Source: Geomonas sp. RF6 (GTDB lineage: Bacteria; Desulfobacterota; Desulfuromonadia; Geobacterales; Geobacteraceae). From it: a DNA stretch of 64,000 nt. Of the stretch, positions 7,541 through 16,600 are shown piece by piece (positions within the stretch are counted from its first letter, which is position 1; the number at the start of each line of letters is the position of its first letter). The position numbers and the translations under genes were made by a program. The notes beneath the pieces were generated by a model that saw nothing but the letters and a program-made list of their open reading frames with translations, did not search any database and was not told the DNA's origin. Location: assembly GCF_021044625.1 (NCBI RefSeq), contig NZ_CP087999.1, positions 2,677,001-2,741,000 on the forward strand, read 5' to 3'.

Positions 7541-8392
7541 ATGTGTCAAGGGCACGATCACGATCATGAGCACCATCATCACCATCACCACGAGGAGAGC
7601 TGCAGCTCCTCCGGGAAAGGGGTAAAGATAGCGATCACCGGGAAGGGCGGGGTGGGGAAAACGACGCTTGCGGCGCTTTTGGCGCGCTCCTTTGCCGATC
7701 ACGGCGGGCGGGTGCTGGCGGTGGACGCCGATCCCGACGCCAATCTCGCCACTGCGCTCGGGATCTCCGCAGCCGCTCTTACCGAGGTGCAGCCGATCTC
7801 GCGGATGAAGGATCTCGCGAAGGAGCGCACCGGCGCCCAGGAAGGGTACGGGTCCTTTTTCAAGCTGAACCCGCAGGTGAACGATCTCCCCGACACCTTC
7901 AGCGTCGAGCACGACGGAGTCCGCCTCTTGCAGATGGGGACGGTGGAGCAGGGGGGGACGGGGTGCGTCTGCCCGGAACACACCCTGGTGAAGCGGTTGA
8001 TGAAGCATCTTCTTCTGGAGCGTGACGACGTCGTCATCATGGACATGGAGGCGGGTATCGAGCATCTCGGGCGTGGAACGGCCGAGTCGGTGGACGGCGT
8101 CATCGTCGTAGTCGAACCTGGGCAGCGCAGCGTACAGACCGCTCAGCAGATCACCCGCCTTGCCTCCGACATCGGGATCAGGAAAGTGTTCGTGGTGGGG
8201 AGCAAGGTCCAGAACGAGAAGGACAGGGAGTTTATAGAGGCGGCGCTCCCGGAGCACGAGCTGCTGGGCTTCATCTCCTACAGTGACGAGATAAAGCGCG
8301 CCGACATGGGTGAAGGGAGCGTCTCCGGGCAGAGCGCCCGCGAGGCGTGCGCCATACGCGAGAGGCTGATGGCACAGGTGGTTGCGGGGTGA
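7541..8392 (+). CDS. cooC: CO dehydrogenase nickel-insertion ATPase CooC with N-terminal His-rich tail
   Basis: MinD/NifH-type P-loop ATPase that inserts nickel into the CooS C-cluster. The deviant Walker A is GKGGVGKTT (34-42), the Asp switch is VDADPD (61-66), and the CVC motif (Cys142, Cys144), which binds metal at the dimer interface, is present. The first 19 residues hold ten histidines (HDHDHEH7), a tail resembling the His-rich region of CooJ, which is otherwise a separate nickel chaperone in R. rubrum. The start has AGGGAGA upstream. The 283 residues are longer than a plain CooC by about the length of this tail. No separate cooT or cooJ gene is seen. Confidence 0.92.
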   Translation: MCQGHDHDHEHHHHHHHEESCSSSGKGVKIAITGKGGVGKTTLAALLARSFADHGGRVLAVDADPDANLATALGISAAALTEVQPISRMKDLAKERTGAQEGYGSFFKLNPQVNDLPDTFSVEHDGVRLLQMGTVEQGGTGCVCPEHTLVKRLMKHLLLERDDVVIMDMEAGIEHLGRGTAESVDGVIVVVEPGQRSVQTAQQITRLASDIGIRKVFVVGSKVQNEKDREFIEAALPEHELLGFISYSDEIKRADMGEGSVSGQSAREACAIRERLMAQVVAG

Positions 8393-8410
8393 GTCGGACA
8401 GGTCGGACCG
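8393..8410. repeat. Two 9-bp GTCGGACNG tandem units
   Basis: Immediately after the cooC stop, GTCGGACAG and GTCGGACCG follow in tandem. The same 9-base unit occurs five times in tandem at 36,129-36,173. Function unknown. Confidence 0.6.
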
Positions 8411-8414
8411 CAAG

Positions 8415-8527
8415 ATCCCCCTCCCTTGACGGGAGGGGGACAGGGGGTGGGTGAAGCTGCCATCTGCTGAAATGGTGGCGCCTTCCCCCCCACCCTGTCC
8501 CTCCCCCGCAAGGGGGGAGGGGACGTG
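8415..8527. repeat. Paired GC-rich palindromes, family A copy 2
   Basis: Two palindromic arms (CCCCCTCCCTTGACGGGAGGGGG and CCCTCCCCCGCAAGGGGGGAGGGG) flank a central stretch containing GCTGCCATCTGCTGAAATGGTGGC. The element is nearly the reverse complement of the copy at 20,972-21,088. It separates the convergent cooC and phosphodiesterase genes and could act as a two-way terminator, although no T tract is present. Confidence 0.8.
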
Positions 8528-8532
8528 CGAGC

Positions 8533-8985
8533 CTACTCCTCGATCCGCACAATCTCCGCGTCGACCTTTCCGTCGACCACCTCCACCCGCGCGACGGTGA
8601 CGGGGAGGTGGAACCTTCGGGGGCCGGCGCTGCCGGGGTTCAGGTAGAGCACCCCCTCCTTCCTGGTGACAGCCGCCTTGTGGGAGTGCCCGCTGATGAC
8701 GCACCGGACCCCCTCCGGCAGCGCCTCCAGATCGTGCACGTTGTGTATCACCAGGAAGCGTGCTCCTCCCGCCTCAAACTCCTCTACATCCTTCAGTTTC
8801 TCCGACCAGGCTCCCTTGTCGCAGTTACCCCGTATGGCCACAAGTGGCGCCATTTCCCGCAGCGCCTCCAGCACGGCCTGGGAACAGACGTCCCCTCCGT
8901 GCACGATGAGGTCGCTGCCGCGCAACGCCTCCAGCGCGGCGGGGCGCATCACCTTGTGCGTGTCGGATATCACCCCGATCTTCAT
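8533..8985 (-). CDS. YfcE/MJ0936-family metallophosphoesterase
   Basis: Predicted cytoplasmic phosphodiesterase with a two-metal centre. The 150 residues carry the complete motif set: DTH (Asp8, His10), GGDV (Asp32), GNCD (Asn54), His81 (VIHN) and GHSH (His100, His102). The ATG is chosen because GGGAGG lies 4 bases upstream; the frame extends further upstream into terC but without a comparable site. terC starts upstream on the same strand with only 13 bases between the genes, so they may be co-transcribed. The physiological substrate cannot be read from the sequence. Confidence 0.9.
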   Translation of the reverse strand: MKIGVISDTHKVMRPAALEALRGSDLIVHGGDVCSQAVLEALREMAPLVAIRGNCDKGAWSEKLKDVEEFEAGGARFLVIHNVHDLEALPEGVRCVISGHSHKAAVTRKEGVLYLNPGSAGPRRFHLPVTVARVEVVDGKVDAEIVRIEE

Positions 8986-8998
8986 GGCTCCTCCCTTC

Positions 8999-9940
8999 TC
9001 ACTTCCCCTTCGGGGCGTGCCCGTGCTTGCCATGCATCTTGTCCGCCACGAGTGACACAACGATCGAAAGAACGAGCGTCCCGATGATCACGCCGAGGGA
9101 GACGTGCAGCGCGATGGGGTACAGGTCGCTCACGATCATCTTCACCCCGACAAAAGCGAGGATGAAGGAGACCCCGAGCTTCAGGTACCTGAACATGTCC
9201 ACCACATGGGCGAGGAGGTAGTACAGGGAGCGCAGTCCCATGATGGCGAAGACGTTGGAGCTGTACACGATGAAGGGATCTCGTGTGACCGCAAGGACCG
9301 CCGGGATCGAATCGACCGCGAAGATGACGTCGCTCGACTCGACCACCAGAAGTGTCAGGAATAGAGGGGTTACCGCGGTGACTCCATTTCTTCGGACGAA
9401 GAAGCGGTCGCCATGCTGCCTCTTCGTCACCGGGAAGCGGGTGCGCACCAGTCGCACGAGGAGATTTTTCTCCGGCTCAATCTCGTCGTCTCCGCCGAAG
9501 CACATCTTGATCCCCGTCACCACAAGGATCCCGCCGAAAAGGTAGACCATCCAGTGAAACTTCTCCATGAGCCCGATCCCCATGACGATGAAGACCGCCC
9601 TCATCACGAGAGCGCCGAGGATGCCCCACTTGAGGATCTTCGGCTGGTGGGCGCGGCTTACCTTGAAGTAGGAGAAGATCATGATGAAGACAAAGAGGTT
9701 GTCTACGGAGAGAGATTCCTCGATGACGTAGCCGGTGAAAAACTCCAGCGCCTTCACCTTGCCGAGGAAATACCAGACGGCGCCGTTGAAGAGAAGGGCC
9801 AGGGATACCCAGACGGTGGTCCACAAAAGCGCCTCACGAAACTTTATTTCGTGGCTATGGCGGTTGACCCAGAGATCGATCACAAACATAACGGAAACAA
9901 CGGCTACAAAAATAATCCACATCAAGCTCTGGGATGACAC
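8999..9940 (-). CDS. TerC/Alx-family integral membrane protein
   Basis: Inner-membrane protein of the TerC superfamily, linked in other bacteria to metal (manganese, tellurite) homeostasis or export. The 313 residues form about nine hydrophobic segments. The conserved acidic intramembrane motifs are present: EESLSVDNLFVF near residue 74 and VVESSDVIFAVDSIPA near residue 200, as in Alx. The C-terminus is short and His/Lys-rich (KMHGKHGHAPKGK). The start is GTG with AAGGAG 6 bases upstream; an in-frame ATG follows six codons later. No tel/ter partners are nearby, so Alx-like manganese transport is more likely than a ter resistance operon. Confidence 0.9.
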   Translation of the reverse strand: MSSQSLMWIIFVAVVSVMFVIDLWVNRHSHEIKFREALLWTTVWVSLALLFNGAVWYFLGKVKALEFFTGYVIEESLSVDNLFVFIMIFSYFKVSRAHQPKILKWGILGALVMRAVFIVMGIGLMEKFHWMVYLFGGILVVTGIKMCFGGDDEIEPEKNLLVRLVRTRFPVTKRQHGDRFFVRRNGVTAVTPLFLTLLVVESSDVIFAVDSIPAVLAVTRDPFIVYSSNVFAIMGLRSLYYLLAHVVDMFRYLKLGVSFILAFVGVKMIVSDLYPIALHVSLGVIIGTLVLSIVVSLVADKMHGKHGHAPKGK

Positions 9941-9955
9941 TAGCGCTCCTTCTTA

Positions 9956-9980
9956 TAAAAAGGACACCGTACGGTGTCTT
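9956..9980 (-). terminator. Rho-independent terminator after the Nudix gene
   Basis: Read on the minus strand, the perfect palindrome GACACCGTACGGTGTC (9963-9978) is followed by CCTTTTTATA. This gives a six-base stem with a GTAC loop and a T tract. It lies between the Nudix gene and the terC ribosome binding site, so terC probably has separate transcription or depends on read-through. A DNA-binding operator is the alternative reading of the palindrome. Confidence 0.65.
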
Positions 9981-10014
9981 GATCTGCACGTGAAAGCCTG
10001 CTTTCCACCGGCCG

Positions 10015-10479
10015 CTACGGCGCGTCGAGGAGTGCACACAACTCGTCTATGAAACCTGCCTGCCCCTTGATTATCTTCTCCCGGGCCAACTGAAGCGGAA
10101 ACCAATCTGCCTTGTCCACCTCGGGAAACTCCGACTGCAGACCCGATTTTGGCGGCCACTCCATGGTAAATGTGTTGCTGTGCGCCTTCGCGGGGTCGCA
10201 GTCACCCTCGAACGCCCAGGCGCTGATCGTCTTCCCCCCCGGCTGCTTCAGCGGTGTGAGCTTGCGGTACGGCTCCCGCGGCTGCACACCGGTTTCCTCT
10301 TCAAATTCCCGCTTTGCGGCCTGCAGCGACTCTTCCCCCTCGAGGCACTCCCCCTTCGGTATCGTCCACGCTCCGAGATCCTTCCCTCTCCAGAAGGGCC
10401 CTCCGGGGTGCACCAGAAAGAGCTCGATACCGGACGCCCCGTACCGGAACATCAGAAGCCCCGCGCTCTTCTTCGCCAT
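10015..10479 (-). CDS. Nudix hydrolase
   Basis: Predicted pyrophosphohydrolase of 154 residues. The Nudix box Gx5Ex7REUxEExGU is complete at residues 43-65, with REFEEETGV carrying the metal-binding glutamates. A WTIPKGE segment precedes it, as in the Ap4A-hydrolase-like group of small bacterial Nudix proteins acting on NTP or dinucleoside polyphosphates. The N-terminal SAGLLMFR and the family-typical FLVHPGGPFW match the DR0004-like Nudix group. tldD lies upstream on the same strand with a 30-base gap. The exact substrate is not determinable. Confidence 0.9.
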   Translation of the reverse strand: MAKKSAGLLMFRYGASGIELFLVHPGGPFWRGKDLGAWTIPKGECLEGEESLQAAKREFEEETGVQPREPYRKLTPLKQPGGKTISAWAFEGDCDPAKAHSNTFTMEWPPKSGLQSEFPEVDKADWFPLQLAREKIIKGQAGFIDELCALLDAP

Positions 10480-10509
10480 GGCGTCTCCTGTGGGGCCGCC
10501 TGCTGAGGA

Positions 10510-11892
10510 TCAGGCGGCGCCGCCGACGGTGATCCCGGAGATAAGGAGCGTTGGCTGGGCGTCCGCGACCGGCACCCCTTGCCCGTCCTTGCCGCAGGTT
10601 CCTATGCCAAAGCCGAGGTCGCTCCCCACCATGGTGATCGCCTTCAGCACCTCCGGACCGTTCCCCGTAAGGGTCGCCCCGCGCACCGGTTCACCTATGA
10701 TCCCGTTTTCGATGAGGTACCCTTCGGAGACCTCGAAGACGAAGTTGCCGTTGGTGGTGTTCACCTGGCCCCCCCCCATGCGCCGCACGAAAAGCCCCTG
10801 CTGCACCGTTTTCACGATCTCGTCCGGTGCGGAGCTTCCGGGGGCGATGAGGGTGTTGCTCATCCTCACGATCGGCCTCATGCGGTACGACTCTCTCCTC
10901 CCGTTCCCGGTGGAGGCGCAGCCGTCCTTCATGGCGGAGAGCCGGTCGTACATGTACCCCTTCAGGATGCCGTTTTCCACGAGGATGGTGCGCTGCCCCG
11001 CCGTCCCTTCGCTGTCGAAGAAGAAGGAGCCGCGCGCGTTGGCGATGGTGGCGTCGTCGACGACGGTGACAAGGGGGCTCGCCACCTCTTCTCCGATCCT
11101 CCCCGCGTACACGGATGTCCCCGCCTGCACGAGATCCGCTTCCAGTCCGTGCCCGATCGCCTCGTGCACCATCGTCCCCCCCGCCTCGGAGGAGAGGACG
11201 ACCGGGAAGGTGCCGCCGGGGGACTTGCGGGCGCCCAGCATCATGACGCCGCGTGCCGCCGCCTTCAGCGCCTGCTCCTCAGGGGAGGCGCCATTGAAGA
11301 GCTCGAAGCCGCGCAGCGCCCCGAGAGGCTCGTACCCGGTCTGCACGATCTCGCCGTCCTGCGCCACGACCTGCACCGTGAAGAGGGTGGAGGTGGCGTG
11401 GTCCTCGCTGAACTCGCCGAGCGAATTGGCGCACTGCGTCCGCACCCGGTTGTCGCGGTACATCGCCATGACCTGCCGCACCCGGCGGTCGTAGCCGCGG
11501 GCCGCGCGGTCGGCGCGGGTTACCAGCGCCACCTTCTCCTGGAGGGGGATACCGTCCGGCGCGATCTCCACGGGGAAGCCGGCGCTGACCCTTTTCTCGG
11601 TGAGATCGATGGAGCCGCCGAAGGCCCCGCCCCGCACCCCTCTGCTGAGGGTGTCGGCCAGGGCGAGGAGCGCCTCCTCGGTGAGCTGGTTCGTGTAGGC
11701 GTACGCGGTGGAGAGGTCGCTGACGACCCTGATGCCGATCCCCCGGTCAGCGGCGGAGAGAACACGCTCCACCTTCCCGTCGTCGCACAGGACCGCGTTG
11801 TAGGAGGAGTCCTCGAAGTAGATGTCGGCGAAGTCCCCCCCTGCGGAGAGGGCCCGGCGCAGGATCCGCTCGATGTCGAATCTATCCAGCAC
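10510..11892 (-). CDS. tldD: Metalloprotease TldD
   Basis: Cytoplasmic metalloprotease subunit that with PmbA/TldE processes peptides, including microcin B17 and CcdA in E. coli. The 460 residues match TldD length. The zinc-binding HExxxH is HEAIGH at 243-248, and the downstream glycine-rich ends (GRIGEEVASP, SEGTAGQRT, GTCGKDGQG) are typical. The start is a GTG that shares one base with the TAG of the upstream DUF4911 gene, with GGAGG 7 bases before it, so the two are coupled. The PmbA/TldE partner is not in the window. Confidence 0.92.
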   Translation of the reverse strand: MLDRFDIERILRRALSAGGDFADIYFEDSSYNAVLCDDGKVERVLSAADRGIGIRVVSDLSTAYAYTNQLTEEALLALADTLSRGVRGGAFGGSIDLTEKRVSAGFPVEIAPDGIPLQEKVALVTRADRAARGYDRRVRQVMAMYRDNRVRTQCANSLGEFSEDHATSTLFTVQVVAQDGEIVQTGYEPLGALRGFELFNGASPEEQALKAAARGVMMLGARKSPGGTFPVVLSSEAGGTMVHEAIGHGLEADLVQAGTSVYAGRIGEEVASPLVTVVDDATIANARGSFFFDSEGTAGQRTILVENGILKGYMYDRLSAMKDGCASTGNGRRESYRMRPIVRMSNTLIAPGSSAPDEIVKTVQQGLFVRRMGGGQVNTTNGNFVFEVSEGYLIENGIIGEPVRGATLTGNGPEVLKAITMVGSDLGFGIGTCGKDGQGVPVADAQPTLLISGITVGGAA

Positions 11893-12119
11893 TACTGACC
11901 TCCCTCGGTCACCTCGCTGACCGCTATCTCCCCGGAAATGGCGCCTATCAGTGCCGCGACGTCCCCGGCAAACGGAACGGGTGTCTCCACCCGCACGATC
12001 GCTCCCTTCGGGTCGACCGTGCTCATGGTGCACATCCCCTCGTACCCTTCCAGTATGAACTTCAGATAGACCAGATCCTTCGGTGCGACCCGGTACAACC
12101 TGCTGCAGCACTCCATCAT
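11892..12119 (-). CDS. DUF4911 family small protein
   Basis: Small conserved protein of unknown function, 75 residues. The start at ATGATG is preferred because GGGAGG lies just upstream; a longer frame exists but its extra 16 codons have no ribosome binding site. Visible features are a CC pair near the start (MMECCSRLYRV), the conserved stretch KDLVYLKFILEGYEG and a C-terminal alternating alpha/beta pattern. Its tight coupling to tldD (TAGTG junction) suggests shared regulation, not necessarily shared function. Confidence 0.75.
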   Translation of the reverse strand: MMECCSRLYRVAPKDLVYLKFILEGYEGMCTMSTVDPKGAIVRVETPVPFAGDVAALIGAISGEIAVSEVTEGGQ

Positions 12120-12236
12120 ATCCTCCCTGACGGCGGCCTCAAGCCGCCCCAGATTTCTTGATACCACTTGGCAGGTGAAAAGACAATTTTTCTTTGACGC
12201 GTTGCCTGGAGAGGGCGATCTGATATCTTTTGTGGT

Positions 12237-13538
12237 ATGCCATTAGATATAATTAATAAACTATTTGTCTCTATTTTTCGGAGGGTTGCGCCCGTGACGG
12301 CGGCGCTGGCGGGCTTTTGCACCGTCTGTTTCGGAGGCGTCGATGCGGCGCTCGCCGCCTTTCAGCCGGACCTTTCCATTAAAATCGCGACGGAGCCGGA
12401 CTCCACCTATCTGGACGAGGGAGTGTACGAGCACAACGTCGCCGTCGTCCAGGTAAAGTCCCAGGGAGCGGCACAGGGTGTGGCGGCGCAGTACCGGATA
12501 AAGATCAGAAATGCCGGAGATGCGGAGGACACCTTCAGGATCACCGGCGCCGGGAGCAGCAGCGGCTATACGGTGCAGTATCTCGATGAAAGCGGCGCGG
12601 ACCGCAGCGCCGAGATCGGCGCAGGGATGACCACCGCGCCCCTTCCCGCCGGCGGCAGCACCTACCTTACCCTCAAGGTCACGCCGTCGGCCCAGCCGCT
12701 GGCCCTCAACTTCGAGGTGCCGGTCCGCGCCCTCTCCGTCGCCGACGCCACGAAGGCGGACACTGTGAAGAGCGCCACCTGCTCCACCGGGAATGTTGCC
12801 GCGGTGGTGGTAAGCTCCCCGCCGGACCAGACCTCTCGCCCAGGTACTGTCGTCGTCTACCCCTATACCGTTACCAACACCGGTAACAGCGCGAACTCTT
12901 TCACCCTGAACGCCGCCGGCAGGTGGCAGGGGACCCTTTACGCCGACGACGGCGCCGGCGGCGGGGTGGCCGGGGACGGCACGCGGCAGCCGGGGGAGGG
13001 GAGCCTTGCGCTCTCCACCGGGGTGCTGGAGCCGGGGGGGAGCTACCGCCTCTTCCTGGCCGTTACCATCCCGGCCGATGCGGTGAACAGCACCTACAGC
13101 GAGCACATCCTCACCGTCAGCGGCACCGGAGCGAGCGTGTCGGACCGGGTCACCACCGCGGCGATCGCCCCGGCCCTCTCTCTCGCCGACACCGTGCGCA
13201 ACCTCACCCGCGGTGGCGTGTACGGCACGACGGCGGAGGCGGCTCCGGGGGACACCCTGGAGTACCGGCTCGCGGTAACCAGCAGCGGCAGCTTCGACGC
13301 CACCGACGTGGTGGTGAGAAGCGATGTACCTGCGAACACCAAATTTCTCAGCGGCTCCCTTCTGGTCAGCAACGCCCCCTCCAGCGCGATTGGCGGCTGC
13401 TCTCCGGCCTGCGGGGAGGCGGCGGAATCGTCCGGCACGATCGCCGCCTTCCTCGGGGAAGGGGCCACGGCGGGGTCGGGAGGTACCCTGCCGGTGGGGA
13501 AGACGCTGTATGTGTACTTCCGTGTGCAGGTTCTCTGA
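12237..13538 (+). CDS. Secreted DUF11/CARDB-like repeat protein
   Basis: Exported protein of 433 residues, probably cell-envelope or extracellular. An N-terminal signal peptide is visible (positive KLFVSIFRR, hydrophobic core, cleavage near AALAA-FQPD). The rest is beta-rich with Ig-like modules: a first module to about 175, a second starting near VVSSPPDQTSRPGTVVVYPY with the phrase VTNTGNSANSF, and a third DUF11-like module near TVRNLTRGGVYG with GDTLEYRLAVTSSG. The region upstream of the ATG lacks a clear ribosome binding site; a GTG at 12,294 with GGAGGG is an alternative. The giant OmpA-like gene follows after 81 bases and has related modules, suggesting a joint structure. Confidence 0.75.
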   Translation: MPLDIINKLFVSIFRRVAPVTAALAGFCTVCFGGVDAALAAFQPDLSIKIATEPDSTYLDEGVYEHNVAVVQVKSQGAAQGVAAQYRIKIRNAGDAEDTFRITGAGSSSGYTVQYLDESGADRSAEIGAGMTTAPLPAGGSTYLTLKVTPSAQPLALNFEVPVRALSVADATKADTVKSATCSTGNVAAVVVSSPPDQTSRPGTVVVYPYTVTNTGNSANSFTLNAAGRWQGTLYADDGAGGGVAGDGTRQPGEGSLALSTGVLEPGGSYRLFLAVTIPADAVNSTYSEHILTVSGTGASVSDRVTTAAIAPALSLADTVRNLTRGGVYGTTAEAAPGDTLEYRLAVTSSGSFDATDVVVRSDVPANTKFLSGSLLVSNAPSSAIGGCSPACGEAAESSGTIAAFLGEGATAGSGGTLPVGKTLYVYFRVQVL

Positions 13539-13619
13539 TACTGCAGTGACGGTGACCGGAAGAGGAGGGTCGGAGGGGCGTCGGGCCCTTCCGTTATGTG
13601 ATCATGGAGGGACGACGGT

Positions 13620-16600
13620 ATGCTGCGTGGGGCGCACAGGTTATCGAGCCTCGGCAGGAGAGTGTGGTGGGGCCTGCTCCTCCTCCTCTCCTTTCCACCG
13701 TCCGCTTCCCCCCTCACCCCTGCGGGAACGCTGATTTACCACTCTTTTCGCGGCAGTTACACCTCCCCTGCGCAAACGGCCCTCTCCAACGCGAGCGTCG
13801 TCACGGTGAAGGGGCTCTCCGACCCCACCATAGTCCCGCCACGCAGCGCCGCCTCTCCCACAGGGGTCCCGATCGACTTCCTGCACACCATAACGAACCG
13901 TGCAAACTTCCCGGACCGCTTCCTGCTGAAGGTGGCGAGCCAGCGCGCGCAGGCGGCTACCGGCGTCCCCCCCTGCAGGACCGCCTTCTACTCCGCCGAC
14001 CGGAAGACCGCACTGGTGGACGGCGATGGCGACGGGTACCCGGAAACCGCGTTCGTGGCGCCGGGTGGCTCCCTCGACGTGGTGCTGAGGGTCACCCCGG
14101 CGGCAGGGAGCGAAGGGGTGGTGGAGTCCTTTACCGTCACCGCCGTGTCGCTGCAGCTCTCTTCGGCAAGTTCCACCGTGCGGGACCAGCTCACGGTCCT
14201 CCAGGCAGGGGCCTGGGATCCGCCGGTGAAATCGGTCTCCCCCACCGGAACGGTCCTTCCCGGCGCGCTCCTTACCTACACGGTCTCCTTTGCCAACCAC
14301 AACACCTCGCCGGTGAACTCGGTGGTCATCACCGATACTCTCGACCCGCACCTCGCATACGTGGCGAACTCCGCTGCGTTCCCGGCCGGCCTCGGGGGGA
14401 CCGCCTCCTTCGACGGCGCCTCCCGCACCGTCACCTTCCAGATCCCGGCGGTGCCGGCGGGGTACGAGGGGAGCGTCACCTTCCAGGCGCGGGTGAGCGG
14501 CGACACCGCCGGCTACACGATCGCCAACAGTGCATTCATGGGAAGCGAGCTCTCCGACCAGCAGGTCCCCTCGAACCGGGTGGAGAACCCGGTGACCTCG
14601 GAAATCCTGCGTATCACCAAGACCTCCACCGCTGCGGCTGCCGAGGCCGGGGACATCGTCTCCTACACGGTGCGGGTGGAAAATGTCGGCGTCGCCCCGG
14701 TCTCCCACGTAACGATCTCCGACGTCCTCCCGAGCGGTTTCCGTTACCTGAAGGGCTCCAGCACCTTAAACGGCGCCAGCCTCCCCGATCCGCAGATCTC
14801 CGGGCGCGAGCTCATCTGGGACATCGGGAGCGTGGGGCCCGGCGAGGTGCGCCTCCTCTCCTACCGAACGGTAATCTCCGTCGATGCCCCTACAGGGTAT
14901 GGGACGAACTGGGTCCGCGGCAGCGGCACGATGCCCGCCGGATCGACAGCCACCGCCACCCCGGCGAGCGCGACTGTGAAGATCCGCTCCAGCATCCTCG
15001 GGGACAAGGTGGTCATCCTCGGGCGCGTCTTTGCGGACCGCAACGGGAACGGCGTCCCGGACGCGGGTGAGGGTGGGGTCGCGGGAGTCCGCATCTATCT
15101 CGAAGACGGCTCCTTCGTCTTCACCGACGAGGCAGGGCAGTACTCCTTCACCGGAGTCTCTGCGGGGCTCCACGTGGTGAAGATCGATTCCACCACCCTC
15201 CCCGGGGTCTACGTCCCGGTCCCCTACAACACCGCGTTTGCAGGGATCGGCTGGTCGCAGTTCGTCAATCCGCCGTTCGGCGGCCCGGTCCGCGGCGACT
15301 TCGCCCTCGCCGAGCGGGAGATTCCGGTAGCGCCGCTGGTGCCTCCGCCACCTTCCCTCGCGGTGCCGATGGATCCCTTTACCCTTCAGCCCCCCTTCCC
15401 GCCGCTGCCCCCCTCGGCAAATCCTCCCCTTGCGCCGGCCGCCCCCCCTGCCGGAGGTGCGCCGGGGAGGGGAGCTCTGCTGCCGAAAGAGGAAGAGAGA
15501 GTGGCTGCACAGCGCGAGGTGGCGGTGGGGCCCCCCGCGCGGCTGGTGGTGACGCCGGACAGGGTAGACATCCCGGCCGACAGCAGGAGCACCGTCCCCT
15601 TCCACGTCGAGATCCTCACCCGCGACGGGAAGAGGGTTGCCGGCGAGCGGCTGGTGACGGTGACCCTTGCCAAGGGGGCGATCATCGAGGGTGACGCGGC
15701 TCCCGAGCTTCCGGGGTACCAGGTGCTGGCACGGGACGGCTCCGCACTCTTCCACGTGCGCTCCACCGCGCTATCGGGGCAGGACGAGATGGTGATCGCC
15801 CTCGAGCGCCTGCGGGGGCGGGTCGACCTCTACTTCACCTCGGAGCTGCGCGACTGGATCGTCGTCGGCCTTGGCACCTTCAACGCGGGGTGGAACTCGC
15901 TGAGCGGCCATCTCGAGCCGGACGAGCCCCCGGACAGGGGGATCTACCACGATGAAAGGCTCGCCTTCTTTTCCAAAGGGAAGATCCTCGGGAAATACCT
16001 CCTCACCGCCGCCTACGACTCGGACAAGGTCCGCCCGGACGGCATATTCCAGCAGATCGATCCGGAGAAGTACTACCCGGTGTACGGCGACGCCAGCGAC
16101 ATAGGGTACGAGGCGCAGTCCAACAGCCGCTTCTTCGTGAAGCTGGAGGCGGGGCGCTCTTCTGCCTTGGTGGGGGACTACCGCACCGATCTCTCCGAAA
16201 ACGAGTTCTCCCGCTACGACCGCGCGCTAAACGGCGTCAAGGTGGAGCTAAAGGGCAGGTACGCGAGCGTGACCGGCTTTGAGAGCAAGACCTCCGAGGG
16301 AAACAGCAGGGAGGAGTTTCGCGGCAACGGCACCTCGGGGTACTTCTTCCTCACGGTGAAGCCGGTCCTGGAAAACAGCGAGCGGGTGCGGGTCGAGGTG
16401 CGGGACCGCTACCACTCCGAGCAGGTCCTCTCCACGGCGCAAAAGCTGCGCTTCGGCGACTACACCATCGACTACAACACCGGCGCGATCCTCTTCAAGG
16501 AACCGATCCCCTCCCTCGACCGCGACCTGAACCCGGTGTACATCGTGGTGACCTACCAGGGGGCGAACGGCGGAACGGAGCGCTACGTCTACGGCGGCCG

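Noticed and set aside
9963-9978. GACACCGTACGGTGTC palindrome as an operator of terC
   Set aside because: On the minus strand it is followed by a T tract, so a terminator of the Nudix gene is the simpler reading; an operator is not excluded.
13598-15070. A 490-codon frame overlapping the start of the giant OmpA-like gene
   Set aside because: Arg/Pro/Gly-rich out-of-frame shadow of the giant gene.
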